Assembly (NCBI GenBank): GCA_025617745.1
Contig: CM046869.1
Span: 18,554,994 to 18,618,993, forward strand
Direction: 5' to 3'
From: Heliocidaris erythrogramma
Lineage: Eukaryota; Echinodermata; Echinoidea; Camarodonta; Echinometridae
DNA: 64,000 nucleotides
The notes below the pieces were generated by a model. The model did not search any database, was not told where the DNA came from, and was given only the letters and a program-made list of their open reading frames with translations. The position numbers and the translations under genes are program-made. The first letter of the stretch is position 1. Each line of letters opens with the position of its first letter. This document shows, one piece after another, positions 43,390 through 54,157 of this stretch.

Positions 43390-43558
43390 AAATGTGAGAA
43401 AATTACAATGCCCCGACCGGGATTCGAACCCGGGACCCTGGATTACATGGCTAGTGCTCTAGCAACTGAGCTATCCGGGGTCCCGTCGAAGCAAAGTAAC
43501 AATCTCACAGGGTCCCGGGTTCGAATCCCGGTCGGGGCATTGTAATTTTCTCATATTT
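43390..43558. repeat. Inverted repeat made of the tRNA T-arm
   Basis: Arms of about 51 bp with one mismatch: GAGAAAATTACAATGCCCCG at the left, CGGGGCATTGTAATTTTCTC at the right. The right arm is the 3' half of the tRNA-like sequence. Confidence 0.8.
43410..43481 (-). pseudogene. tRNA-like pseudogene (threonine-type, TGT)
   Basis: Minus strand: ATAGCTCAGTTGCTAGAGCA (D arm), CATGTAA anticodon loop, GGGTTCGAATCCC (T arm, perfect stem). But position 33 is A instead of T, two anticodon-stem pairs and two acceptor pairs are broken. Better read as a SINE head or tRNA pseudogene than a working gene. Confidence 0.5.
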
Positions 43559-43559
43559 G

Positions 43560-43590
<31 letters not shown>

Positions 43591-45847
43591 AAATATATTT
43601 AAAAATATATAGTTCTGCTTCGGACTTGCAAAGTTATAGACAAAATAGGAATGAAAAGTCCGTATACGATGAAAAAATTCGAATGTTCGGCCATAGGCCT
43701 TCATCAGGAAATGATGAAAATTTATTAGATATATACACAAAAGAGCGTGAAGCTCTTTTTGGAATCTCTACCATGGTTGCGCTGGTATCCATGGAGCTTT
43801 TGCGTTGTTTTTTTTTTGCGCTTCACGCTGATCATGAGTGTCTCGGTAGCTAGTGTATAGGTCAGTGGGTATCTCACAAATAGAACTGCTCTGACGTTAC
43901 TTTGTAGAGAAAATGGCAGCCCCCATGGGATAATGGCAAGCAAAGAAACTGCAACTTTTGGAGACACTGTTCTCCTTCTTAAATTATCAAATAGGAGTAA
44001 TTTCAAGATATTTGTAATAGGCTGACAATTATCTACATGATTATAGGCTAATGTTTGTTACCTTTTATTCCCCTTTAAAGGAAATTTGCATTGTGGTTGG
44101 TCGATTAAAAAAAAAATAGTATGGGGTGTACACTCATGTTAAGATGGATGAGAAAGCAACCTAGAACACATTGTTCGGAAATTTATGCTTTTTTACCATC
44201 AAGAAATTTATGAATACTAGCTTAAATGACTTTTGAAACATTTATTCCATCAAAGACGCTGTAATATGATAATCACGGAGAGTATAATCAGATCTTCACA
44301 CTTTTGAGACACTTAAGATTATTATGAAACAAAACAATTTTGACACACTCATTTCATTGGCATTTGGGGCAGGGCCACTGTGCCCCCTATTTTTGGAGGG
44401 GGGGGAATGGGCAAGTTCTGGCAAAGTTCGGCAAAATTCGACAAAATCCTGCGCCAATATTAAAGGAAACACCAGACGATCTTAGGAGAGTTTGAAGTTC
44501 CATGGTGACTTTATTGGATGGCAATCGTATAAAGTGAGGCATACCTGGTACATACAGTGCGCCTACAGAGGGCGACATTACATCCCTCCTTCGGAGGGCA
44601 TACTGGTATGATCGAATCTCTTTGCAATTGTGACATCTACACACAGTATACTCCTAAAGACGTCTTTAGGAGTTCTGTGCATCTACATAGTAGATCGTAA
44701 CATCACAGTATGGCGCTGCATTAAAATACCTGACACTATATAAGAAAAATTTTGGAAAGTTAATTGAAAAAGAAAGAAAATCATGTTCACACACGACATA
44801 ACTTCCCGGGATTAATGTTTTCCTGTATATTTCACTTTCTGTGTATTATTTCAGTAACTATTATTATTAAGAGGAATCAAATGACATATATTATGTTGGT
44901 ATTGTAATAATCTTGAATAGCTCTAATTAAAGCGCATATGCAGTTTTAATTGATTATGCGCTATTCTATAGTGACAGTTATAATTATCATTTGGGGCCAT
45001 AGATTCTGTCTGAATTTTACTCGCAGACCGTTGTAGATTGTTATTTTAAGTTCGCCTGTTCAGTAAAAAACACGGCTAGATATTGGATTTATAATTCGTG
45101 AAAATGCATAGGCCTACTTATATTCACCAAACCCTTGGTTATAACCCCCAAATTTCCAGAAGATCTTAGTGTGGGAGACAAACCTCTTGTACCCTTCCCA
45201 GTCGGTATTTAATATTGGATATATCATAGAACGTTACCTTTGAAAAAAAAAATAATCACAGAATTTTTCGCCCAAGTTCAACAGTACAATGCACCATCAA
45301 AAACCAAGTGTAAACACCCAACTTTTGAAACAAAAATATAATACCAGGGACCCCCCCCCCTTTTTTTCCCGGTGCTCAATGGTATAGACACATTCAACTA
45401 CAATCTTAATATTACACGTGGTGTGGTGAATGTTAACAATATAACGCACCAAAATCCTTCTATTACAACCAGATTATAACCAAGTTTTTACCATGGCAGG
45501 TAGATACCCCCTCCTCCGGATCATGGGAGTTGATCCCGGGAGGGGGGGGGGGGGGGGGATGGGGTATATATAAAAAAAAATTGAGGTGTATTATTATACC
45601 CCCAAATTTTTTTAATTTAAAAATAAGAATTATGATTTATTAACTTAAAACTAATAATTATACAAACTCATTATGCTTGATCTTGAAATACCATCACATT
45701 CTTTAATGATTAGAAATAAGGAAATAAGAAATGCCATAATTTCATTGCGAAAATTATCGAAGAAAATTTGTTCGCTCGCATTGTTATTCTCAATTAAGGG
45801 GTTCTGTCCATTGGCGTAGGTCCATGCATTCCTTCTTTTCATTCGCT
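43560..45847. other. Intergenic stretch
   Basis: Holds (TA)n after 43560, a palindrome TCCTAAAGACGTCTTTAGGA (44652-44671), and poly-C/poly-G runs at 45350 and 45540-45560. No gene recognised. Confidence 0.35.
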
Positions 45848-46634
45848 CAGTGGCGTATCTGGGGGGTGGGGGCGGGGGCACGTGCCCCGGGTGGCACTAG
45901 GAGGGGCGCAAAAAACAGGAGAGAAAGAAAAATTGGGGAAATGAAGAAACATAATCCTTACGGATTATGCGCCCCAAATCCGCATGCAGGGTAAATGCAC
46001 TAGAAATCTAGTTTTTGAAGGTTTGAAATGCTAAAATTTTCCAATGCTCGGTCGCTTTGGTCCCTCGCATAATTATTTTCTTTCAGAATCTCGTATAAAG
46101 TTCTTAAATATCTTAAGGGTTCAACATTTGAAAAAAATAAAGATGTAATTGCTTTGCTCGCTATATCGTATAAGGTTCCCCTGCTAAATAATATAGGATA
46201 GAGTGTATAAAACAGCTTTTGCAAACGTTTAACTTTTGAAAGAAATCTCAACTTCAGGTAGCCTTGAAGAATTTATCGACTCTTTCTCAAACCTTTATGG
46301 TTTTCGTTAGTTTTTTATTATTACTATTATTATTTATTCGGCAAAGACAAAAATCAAGAAATCAGAGAATACAGCGAATATAGAATAGTTTTGCTCCCGA
46401 TTGTAGAAGTGAGTGAATAGAAAACTGTTTATCAGTGTATATTAAATTCGAGCTTCTCTACTGCTCAATTGCGGTGGTCAATTGCAAAATCTCCTGGGTA
46501 AAATGCACACGAAATTGCGTTTTTTAGGGCTAAAAATTGAAAATTATCCGCTCGGTCGCTCTGCTCCCTCGCTTGTACAATAACGTGGATAAGTTTGGGC
46601 ACTCTGCCATAATTCATATATAGATACGCCACTG
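45848..46634. mobile_element. DNA transposon remnant with CAGTGGCGTATCT ends
   Basis: CAGTGGCGTATCTG at the left, AGATACGCCACTG at the right, 787 bp. CAGTGGCG is a frequent hAT terminus. Two phrases of the type GCTCGGTCGCT..CCCTCGC recur inside. No transposase ORF and no clear duplication. Confidence 0.5.
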
Positions 46635-46860
46635 TATGGCTTCGCTCCCTCGCTGGTCATGCCCCCCAATCATGAACACGGATCGACACCCCTGCTCCGG
46701 ATACTCATTATAATATCCTTACTGATTGTTGGTCACCCCCCCCCCCCCTCCCCCTCTACGTCCTCCTTTAGCCGAAATCAGTTTAAATGCCGTAGAGTAT
46801 GTGGGAGTTGTAACTGTTTGGGGAAATATAGTTGACCTATACATGCCATGGGTGAGAATA

Positions 46861-47532
46861 CACTCTTAGAAAAAATGGTGCTTATGGGGTACTCATTAGC
46901 TCCAAACTGGTGCCGGATTGAAAGGGTGTCTACAAGTTCCATTAAAAGGACCTTAGCCAGTGAGCTTAGATTTCTCCACCTTTTGTTATGCGTATTAGTC
47001 TTTATCATAATCTGTAGATATTATTTAAACATGTCCACGATAATATCTATCTACATTCGTCATTTTCAAAATACTTTAGTTTGATACACATTGTATAAAT
47101 GTGTTATATTGCATGTAACACGATAAAAACTACTTTCGAAAAATAAACTCAAGACAATTTCAATAGCCCTGTCTATCACCTTTAGAAATGTGCGAACATT
47201 ACAATGATGTATTACATAATCCGAACCTGATTTCTATGGGCAGTACAATAGGCCTTTGAAATTGCCCTTGAGTTTATTTTTCGAAAGTAGTTCTTATCGT
47301 GTTATGTTGTTATAATTTATTGATTTCAGTTACTATGGATATATTGTATTTTTTTTTTGGATAAAATATTGCTCAAGAGTAGGCTAGCTCTTTGCCAGTG
47401 CTCGTGATGAGCACCTTTAAATGTGTCGATGAAAACCTTTTCAAAAAGAGGAACACCCTAAAAGGTGACACTGGTGTGGCAAATATAAGCACCTTTTAAA
47501 GGTGCTCAAACAAACCTTTTTTTCTAAGAGTG
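46861..47532. mobile_element. CACTCTTAG-type DNA transposon, intact copy (672 bp)
   Basis: CACTCTTAGAAAAAATGG at the left and TTTTTTCTAAGAGTG at the right. The interior corresponds, inverted, to the element at 48932-50383. Flanking bases AATA/CATA are a weak four-base match. CAC termini with 4-bp duplications occur in CMC/Chapaev elements; the assignment is tentative. Confidence 0.65.
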
Positions 47533-47569
47533 CATATTGGTTGTCCGATTGATAAATTACCCTATATCG

Positions 47570-47990
47570 TTATTGTCCGGGGTAGTTATTTGGTTGGTAG
47601 TTGTCAAGGAGATGTCCTAGAGGGTAGTTTTCCGCGGGTATAGTTGACCTAGAGGTTGTCCTAGACTCCTAGAGGGTATAGTTGTCGGGAGACTAGCGCT
47701 GGGGGGGGGGGGGGGTAGTTGTCCTAGAGGGTGGTTGTCCTACGGGGTACTTGTCCGGGGGTAGTTGTCCTAGAGGGTGGTTGCCCTAAGGGGTAGTTGT
47801 CTAGAGGGTGGTTGCCCTAAGGGGTAGTTAGCTTGGGGGGGGGGGGGTAAGCATCCTAGAAGGTAATTGTCTTTGGGGATAGTCATCTTAGAGGGTGGTA
47901 GCCCTAGAGGGTTTAATTTTGCCCTACATAGGGGGTGGTTATCCGGGGGTGGTTGACCAGGGGGTAGGTGTCCAGATACGCTGTCAATAC
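47570..47990. repeat. G-rich degenerate minisatellite
   Basis: Repeated words GGGTAGTTGTCCTAGAGGGT and GGTTGCCCTAAGGGGTAGTT, interspersed with 12-17-base G runs. Clustered G runs on one strand could form quadruplexes. Confidence 0.7.
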
Positions 47991-48607
47991 TGGCACTCCG
48001 AAAGTCCGAAAACGTTTGATAGATAGTTGTTGTTTTCATAGGATATAAGAAATTTGCCTGCCAGTATTAATTTAATGGAATTAGTAGATTTTATGCCCCC
48101 GTAGAAATTTTCTTATTCATCATACACGGGTACGTCAATATGTGATTGATAAGAAGAACTTATAGAGAAGCGCGGCAGCAGCAAACAAACAAGTTAAGGT
48201 TCATCAATATTTTTTTCGATCAGCTGACAAGGTTCTATAAAGTTGCAAATTTGCCGACAAAGATTTCTCATTTTTTAAAAACATCATTGCTTGAGTAAAT
48301 GTTACAAAAGCATTCATGCATTAAATGCTTCCTTTGTTTCTATCATTTACCCAATGCCCATTCAAATTTTCATTATTTTCTAATGACGAGTATAGATTTG
48401 TTTTTTCAGTGCGGTGTGATGTGTGTATTTTATAGGTGTAAGTGAATTGAAGAAAATTATTTATTCTTTGAAATTACTTTTAACGATTGCTACTTTGGCT
48501 GTCCAGTATAGGCTCCCTCATTAAAAAAACCCTGGGGCTGTATTCTGAAAACTATGTTAACTTTTATGTTAGTAAAACGACGTTAATTGTCATAACAAAT
48601 CAAAATC

Positions 48608-48836
48608 TGGGGTGGTATTCTGAGATTTATTTTATCTTGATAGTGAAAAGATTTTAATTGTCATAACAACTTTTACATTTCAACATTTCATTGGTGTTTG
48701 CGCAGATGAGTTCCGCGTACACAGCCACTTTTGCGCAGTCATTAACCAATGATGGCCATAAGCGTACATTTTGTTATGACAATTAAAATATATTTCACTA
48801 AAATCAAGATAAAATAAATCTCAGAATACCACCCCA
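48608..48836. mobile_element. MITE with perfect 18-bp TIRs, nested in the outer MITE
   Basis: TGGGGTGGTATTCTGAGA and TCTCAGAATACCACCCCA, 229 bp; inner arms also pair (TTTATTTTATCTTGAT). The empty site corresponds to AATCAAAACCAGGACAAG near 33430-33450 on the other strand. Confidence 0.8.
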
Positions 48837-48931
48837 GGACAAGTCATTGGTTAATGATTGCGCAAAGATGACTGTGCCCCCGTAAAGTTAACAGAGACAT
48901 CTGCGCAAGCACCAATGATTTGTGTTTATTG

Positions 48932-50383
48932 CACTCTTAGAAAAAAAAGGTTTGTTTGAGCACCTTTAAAAGGTGCTTATTATTTGCCACACCAGTGCCA
49001 CCTTTTAGGGTGTCCCTAAGTACCAGTCCTATTGAAAAAGGTTTTCATCGTCACCTTTAAAGTAGATATCCAAAGAAAATCACAAATATGGCAATTAATG
49101 TATCACTAGAAACTGGGAAGCTTACAGATGGCAATCGTATAAGTTTTATGTCAACTGCGTATATGATGATTATAAAAACAACACAAATAAAAGCTCTTCT
49201 CAGCATCTGGAATATCCGAGGATTCGCCAGAAATATAGCGAAGTTTTGATATCGTCACACTAGGGAACAATCCTGCTTAAGCAGACGACGTCCTATAATG
49301 AATAAACGTAACTGCAATGCAATTATTTATCAAATTATAAAGAGTTTGGTACATTTAAACATGACCTTATTTGACACCATTCTAAAAGGGAAAGTGAACT
49401 GATTCTGATAACTAAAACCGTTTGATAGTAAATACACAGGAGAAGGGTCAATGATCAATGAAATAAACCCCACTTTCAAATTGAAAAGCCCTCCGAATAA
49501 TATCACAGATTGTATTCGTTCCCTCTTGAAACGCCGAACATGCCCCGGTGCAAGCAGCTGAAAATACAATGGCGTCTTATTTTGTTTACAAGTGACTGAT
49601 TCCTTTATTTTTTTAACGCTGCATTTTTCATCAAAATAATACCATACACGAAGTTAAGAGTGAGGCAACAGACTAACATTAAGACTGACGCTATAGTCAA
49701 GTAAGAGAAATAAGTGAAGAGGAGATGACAAAACAGGCACTGAAAAATGTGTAAGATGTTATGGGACATCGTCTGCTTAGACAGGACTGGTCCTTCGTGT
49801 GTCGTCACACATCTTAGCAGCGTTCAAGGAGCTCTTCAGCTGCTATATCGGGGGCTGTATTTTACCGTTTTATAATTGATAATAATCATTAATTCAAATG
49901 TTTCCAAGCGTTGAATTTGGATAACCTTGTATAATTTATGCCATCTATGCAATAATAAGTATTAAGCCAATATTTATTTTGATGGAATTTTCTTGCAATG
50001 TGATCTTTAAAGGTGCTCATCACGAGCACTGGCAAAGAGCTAGCCTACTCTTGAGCAATATTTTATCGTCCTTCGAAAAAAATACAATATATCCATAGTA
50101 ACTGAAATCAATAAATTATAACAACATGCAATAGAACACATTTATGCAATTATTTTGTATCAAACCAAAGTATTTTGAAAATGACGAATGTAGATAGATA
50201 TTATCGTGGACATGTTTAAATAATATCTACAGATTATGATAAAGACTAATACGCATAACAAAAGGTGGAGAAATCTAAGCTTAATGGCTAAGGTCCTTTT
50301 AATGGAACGTGTAGACACCTTTTCAATCCGGCACCAGTTTGGAGCTAATGAGTACCCCATAAACACCATTTTTTCTAAGAGTG
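48932..50383. mobile_element. CACTCTTAG-type DNA transposon, copy 2, itself interrupted
   Basis: Same family as 46861-47532 in opposite orientation. Left CACTCTTAGAAAAAAAAGGT, right TTTTTTCTAAGAGTG. It is 1452 bp because a 942-bp element sits inside. Confidence 0.7.
49063..50004. mobile_element. 942-bp insertion with 8-bp target duplication
   Basis: CTTTAAAG stands on both sides (49055-49062, 50005-50012), while the related element at 46861 has the word once (ATTTAAAG, inverted). Termini share only a weak AAGAAAAT motif. Near both ends are inverted copies of a GTCGTCTGCTTA-type phrase (49280 and 49770). No ORF above 80 codons. Confidence 0.65.
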
Positions 50384-50579
50384 TGCGTGCAATTTCAATT
50401 TGTTATGACAATTAACATACTTTTCCTTAACATAAAAGATATAGTTTATATAACATAAAAGACATAGTTCTGAAAACTATGTTTTCAGAATACCGCCCTG
50501 ACAACGGAATGAGTGCATGTCCTCAGTATGCCCTCGGATGTATGTCTCTCGAGTTACTTATACTATCTTTATCTCGCTC

Positions 50580-50652
50580 TCCTCCTCCCGCCCTATACCC
50601 CCTCTCCCCGTTCTCCCTCTATCTTTATCTCTCGCTCTCCCTCTCTCCCCCT

Positions 50653-50698
<46 letters not shown>

Positions 50699-50705
50699 TC
50701 TCAGC
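50580..50705. repeat. (CT)n microsatellite
   Basis: Pyrimidine tract, perfect (CT)n at 50655-50692. Overlapping Ser/Leu-rich ORFs are products of the repeat. Confidence 0.85.
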
Positions 50706-50730
50706 CTTTCCCGTCTCTTGTACATGTTGA

Positions 50731-51160
50731 GTATAATCATAAAGCTGTTCGTATAAAGTTACGCATGACTTTACGAATGTCTTATAATTATGACAAGCCA
50801 CATGGGATGCTTAATCATTTTAACTGCATGAACTGAAGACTGTGCCTGCCATGGGCGTTAATCGTTACGTAACTCTATTCATCATGGGGGGGGGGGGGGA
50901 CGGCTATTGTGTCGTCCCCCATGATGAATAGAGTTACGTCACGATTAACGCCCATGGTGCCTGCAGATATAGACTATACCCTTCTCATTATAACAAACAA
51001 AATTAATGCAAAGTATATTTTTTTGCCATAATTTAATTTGAAGTTATTGGAAATACAGTCACACTTTGTTAAACATCAGGAAAAACTTTGGGCATCCTAT
51101 CTGGCACTTCATTCAAGTCGTTTAAAGTCATGCGTAATTTTACGAACAGCTTTATGAAAC
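50731..51160. mobile_element. MITE with AAAGCTGTTCGTA ends
   Basis: CATAAAGCTGTTCGTATAAA at the left; inverted right end CATAAAGCTGTTCGTAAAAT. Both continue TTACGCATGACTTTA. The 107-bp foldback is inserted in it. Confidence 0.65.
50850..50956. mobile_element. 107-bp foldback element with perfect 8-bp target duplication
   Basis: CATGGGCGTTAATCGTTACG at the left and CGTGACGAATTAACGCCC-like right arm ending CGCCCATG, arms ~40 bp. GTGCCTGC flanks both sides (50842-50849, 50957-50964). A 13-base G run lies at the tip. Confidence 0.8.
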
Positions 51161-51809
51161 ACCCCCTGGCATCCCTCTCTCATAAATTTCATGATTTACC
51201 AATAAAAATGAGTATGATATTGAAGGTTGAGCCTGATGGAGGGAAGCTGCCCATAAAACGCAACTTTTTAATCAGTCATAGTGTATACTGGAGGCGCACA
51301 CAAGTAGTTATAGTTTCATTTAACTGTATTGTATTAGTAATATTTTATTTCATTTTGTTGCTTTTAAGTTATTGGATGTTACAATGTATACTGAGTTAGA
51401 CAGACCACCTGTGCGCCCTATTATTATTATTATTATATTATTATAAAATTAGTGGAGTATGGGAGGGGGGGGGGGGGTCGAGGAGGCACCACAGAGGAGT
51501 GTGCCCATGATAAGTACATGTAAATGCATAATGCTACAAATCACTGTTAATAACAATGATATAATACTGATAATCATAACGAAAACAGCAATCAAGAACA
51601 TAAGAAAGAAGAAGATGAAGTAGAAAAGAAGAAAAGGAAGAAGGAGAAGAAGGAGAAGTAGAAGTGGAAGAAGGAGAAGAAAACTTTGAATACTTTGAAT
51701 TTTGCTGAACCCTGGAATTGTCACATATAATAACTGCGCGTAGCCATGCAGGCTTTAATTTTAGGAGGCGGTTGTGCGCACGCAAAAAGTTGGAAATTGG
51801 GTATGAGCA
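51161..51809. other. Intergenic stretch
   Basis: Contains (TTA)n at 51420, a poly-G run at 51463 and a GA-rich tract at 51600-51685. No gene recognised. Confidence 0.4.
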
Positions 51810-52490
51810 CGCGAAGGGAAGCGCGAAATATTTTGGGCAAATTTGAGAGAAAGATAACGGCTCACAGCACTTTTTTTGGACGGAAAGTTAGTTCGAAGCC
51901 CTGACTGCTTTTCAGTTATTTGGACGCAATACTGCACTGCACCGAACAGGGATGGATCTCGCGGGGTGGATGCAGGGAGGAGGTAGGGGTGGTCCCTTCC
52001 CACGCGAAGCGCGAAATTGACAAGACGTTTTATAACAAATATGAAAGATAACCGTGCTCGTATAGTAAAAGTTTTAGGCGGAAAATTACTTCGACGCCCT
52101 GACTGCTTTTCAATTATTTGGACGAAATACCGTATTGTATGTAACAGCGTTAAGTGTAGGGAGGGGCCCGAAAACTAGACGTTTTATAATATGAGAGAAG
52201 GATAACCGTGCTTGTAGCAAAAGTTTTAGGCGGAAAGTTAGTTCGACGCCCTGACTGCTTTTCAATTATATGGACGCAATACTCCACTTTATGTAACGGG
52301 GGTTGATGCAGAGAGCTATAGGGGAGTTTCTTCCCGTGATAAGCGCGAAAGCTCTGACGTTTTAGCAAATTTGAGAGAAAAATAACGACTCCTATAGCAA
52401 ACCTTTTTCTCGGCAGAAAGTTAGTTCGACGCCCTGTCTGCTTTCCAATTATTTGGACGCAATACTGAGCTGTATGTAACAGGGTTGGGC
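51810..52490 (+). repeat. Satellite A array, four units of ~150-195 bp
   Basis: Units contain AAAGTTAGTTCGACGCCCTG, GACTGCTTTTCAATTA and TTTGGACGCAATACT, then ATGTAACAGGG. Single fragments of the same satellite lie inside the 6-kb element (37165, 38333). Confidence 0.75.
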
Positions 52491-53149
52491 GCGAAGCGCG
52501 TAGCGCCTCTTTAGGCTTTTTTCTCTTTCTTCCCCCCCCCCCCGCTTTTTTGCTCTCACTTTTTTTTTAAAAGTTGGCATGGGGGGGGGGGGGGGCGTCC
52601 GTCCCAAAGCCCCCCCCCCCCCCGGCTACGCGCCTGCATTTTAATATCAACGCGCTTGGTAAATTAGATATTTTATTTAATTTTTAAGTCGCGTAGCGAC
52701 CGCGCCAGAATATAATTATATTACGTTTTGTGGTTTGATGCTTTGCGATCTCGAGCACTTTGGCTAAGTTACTGCTGTAGACTCATCTCATCATCCACTA
52801 TGTATTTTACATGTTTGTTTGTTTTTTTACATTTCCAGTGGATATGTCACCCAGTCCACCCCGTTGAATTGCGTCCCTGCTTGAAATAATATTTCACATT
52901 TATTTCACATATCTTCCCTCAGTTTCGAAAGATATTTCATAAGAGTAAAAGAGGCCGTGATTCAGGTATGAGAGGAAAGTTCCCTTAGACTAGAAAATTA
53001 TGATAAAACAATATATCTTGCATGCAAAAGAGGCATATAATTTTAGTGGAAAGAGTATAGTAAACAATTTCAGCCATTTATATGCTCTAAAAGACGTGCT
53101 ACGTACGGTAATAATAAAATTGGATTTTTTTCTGGCTAGGTAAATAAAA
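52491..53149. other. Intergenic stretch
   Basis: Poly-C/poly-G hairpin-like tracts at 52530-52625, then AT-rich sequence without a recognisable feature. Confidence 0.4.
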
Positions 53150-53300
53150 AAGGATGTGTCTTTTTAAAACTCGTTCTTCTTTCCTTCTTTCGTTCCTTTT
53201 CTCTTTCCTTTTCTTTTCTTCCTTCTTTCTCTCTTTTCCCTTTCCTTCCCCCTTTTTTTTTGGGGGGGGGGGGGGGCTTGGGGCTGCACCCCCACCCCCC
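53150..53300. repeat. TTCC-rich tract and poly-G/C hairpin
   Basis: (TTCTTTCC)-like pyrimidines run into a 16-base G run at 53261, followed by GGCTGCACCCCCACCCCCC. Low complexity. Confidence 0.7.
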
Positions 53301-53823
53301 AAAAAGGGGGAAGGCCAGTGCAGCAGCACCGCCAACAACAGCAACAACACCACAACGTCAACGACAGCCTAGGCTTCCTTAATTGGTCTGAAGATTATCC
53401 CTTTTTACCGTATAATCTCGGAAATCACGAGAATTCCTGGCTCGGCCGGTGACCTCGGTCTCTTACACCTGGCAGAAATCATGGTACGGAAACACGACCG
53501 AAAATTTCCATTAAATCCACTTCTATCAATCACATCTTTCATTAAATTAAACTGATACTAGAAATTTTATTTTATGTAACTTATTAACTATAGTTTTCTG
53601 TGGTGTAGATACATTTATAACCATCTAAGGCGGTAGAAATAACGTATTAATGTGACGAAACGAAAGGTATCTGCGATGTATTTTTGTAATTGTACCACTC
53701 GTTGATATCAGCGTATGGTTTTAGATGTTGCGAACTAATTTTCTTGGCCAACAGTTTTCGGATTGAATCATGTGCAGTAAGAACCTTTCATTCCCATTCA
53801 TTGATTGTTTATTGAATAAAATC

Positions 53824-53990
53824 GGCTTTATCGTGGTTGAGGAAACCACCATTCACTCCTCACAAAAGCGCTTCATTGCGTTACACGCATTGGTTTCCTC
53901 ATTCCCCGTCCGTAGATTCTGCACTTTAATTTTTTTTTGCGTGCTAACGAACGAGTGCTTTCCTCAACCACGATATAGCCATAAAATCAA
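53824..53990. repeat. Imperfect foldback, ~165 bp
   Basis: GGCTTTATCGTGGTTGAGGA pairs with CCTCAACCACGATATAGCC. Next to the 587-bp palindromic element. Confidence 0.65.
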
Positions 53991-54157
53991 ATCCAATACG
54001 GGCTTAAATTGGATAAAATGTGGAAAAAGCAGTGGATATTAAAACATTCTCATTTAACGTCCGTGCGCATTGACTCGCCACCGTTGTTAACTCGCCACTC
54101 ACCTGTCACTTCACTTACTGTCCGAACTCGTCCTCTAAAAATTTCCTGCATCGCTTC

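Larger units (their letters stand above)
48532..50500. mobile_element. Outer MITE (family 2), interrupted by two insertions
   Basis: Ends CTGGGGCTGTATTCTGAAAAC and, inverted, CAGGGCGGTATTCTGAAAAC. Its own sequence occupies 48532-48607, 48837-48931 and 50384-50500. The copy at 33330-33504 shows the uninterrupted order around the first insertion. Confidence 0.7.

Noticed and set aside
43410..43481. Functional tRNA-Thr gene
   Set aside because: A at position 33, broken anticodon-stem and acceptor pairs, and a second inverted half copy argue for a pseudogene or SINE head.
44460..44700. Possible LTR fragment
   Set aside because: The palindrome TCCTAAAGACGTCTTTAGGA and a mixed composition suggested an LTR, but no primer-binding site, TG..CA ends or second copy were seen.
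50479..50836. Ser/Leu/Pro-rich ORFs
   Set aside because: They are the three frames of a (CT)n microsatellite.
53448..53483. CTCTTACACC...ATG|GTACGG as a possible RPL7A exon 1
   Set aside because: The start looks TOP-like and ATG is followed by GT, but GTACGG is a poor donor and there is no other support. Not annotated.
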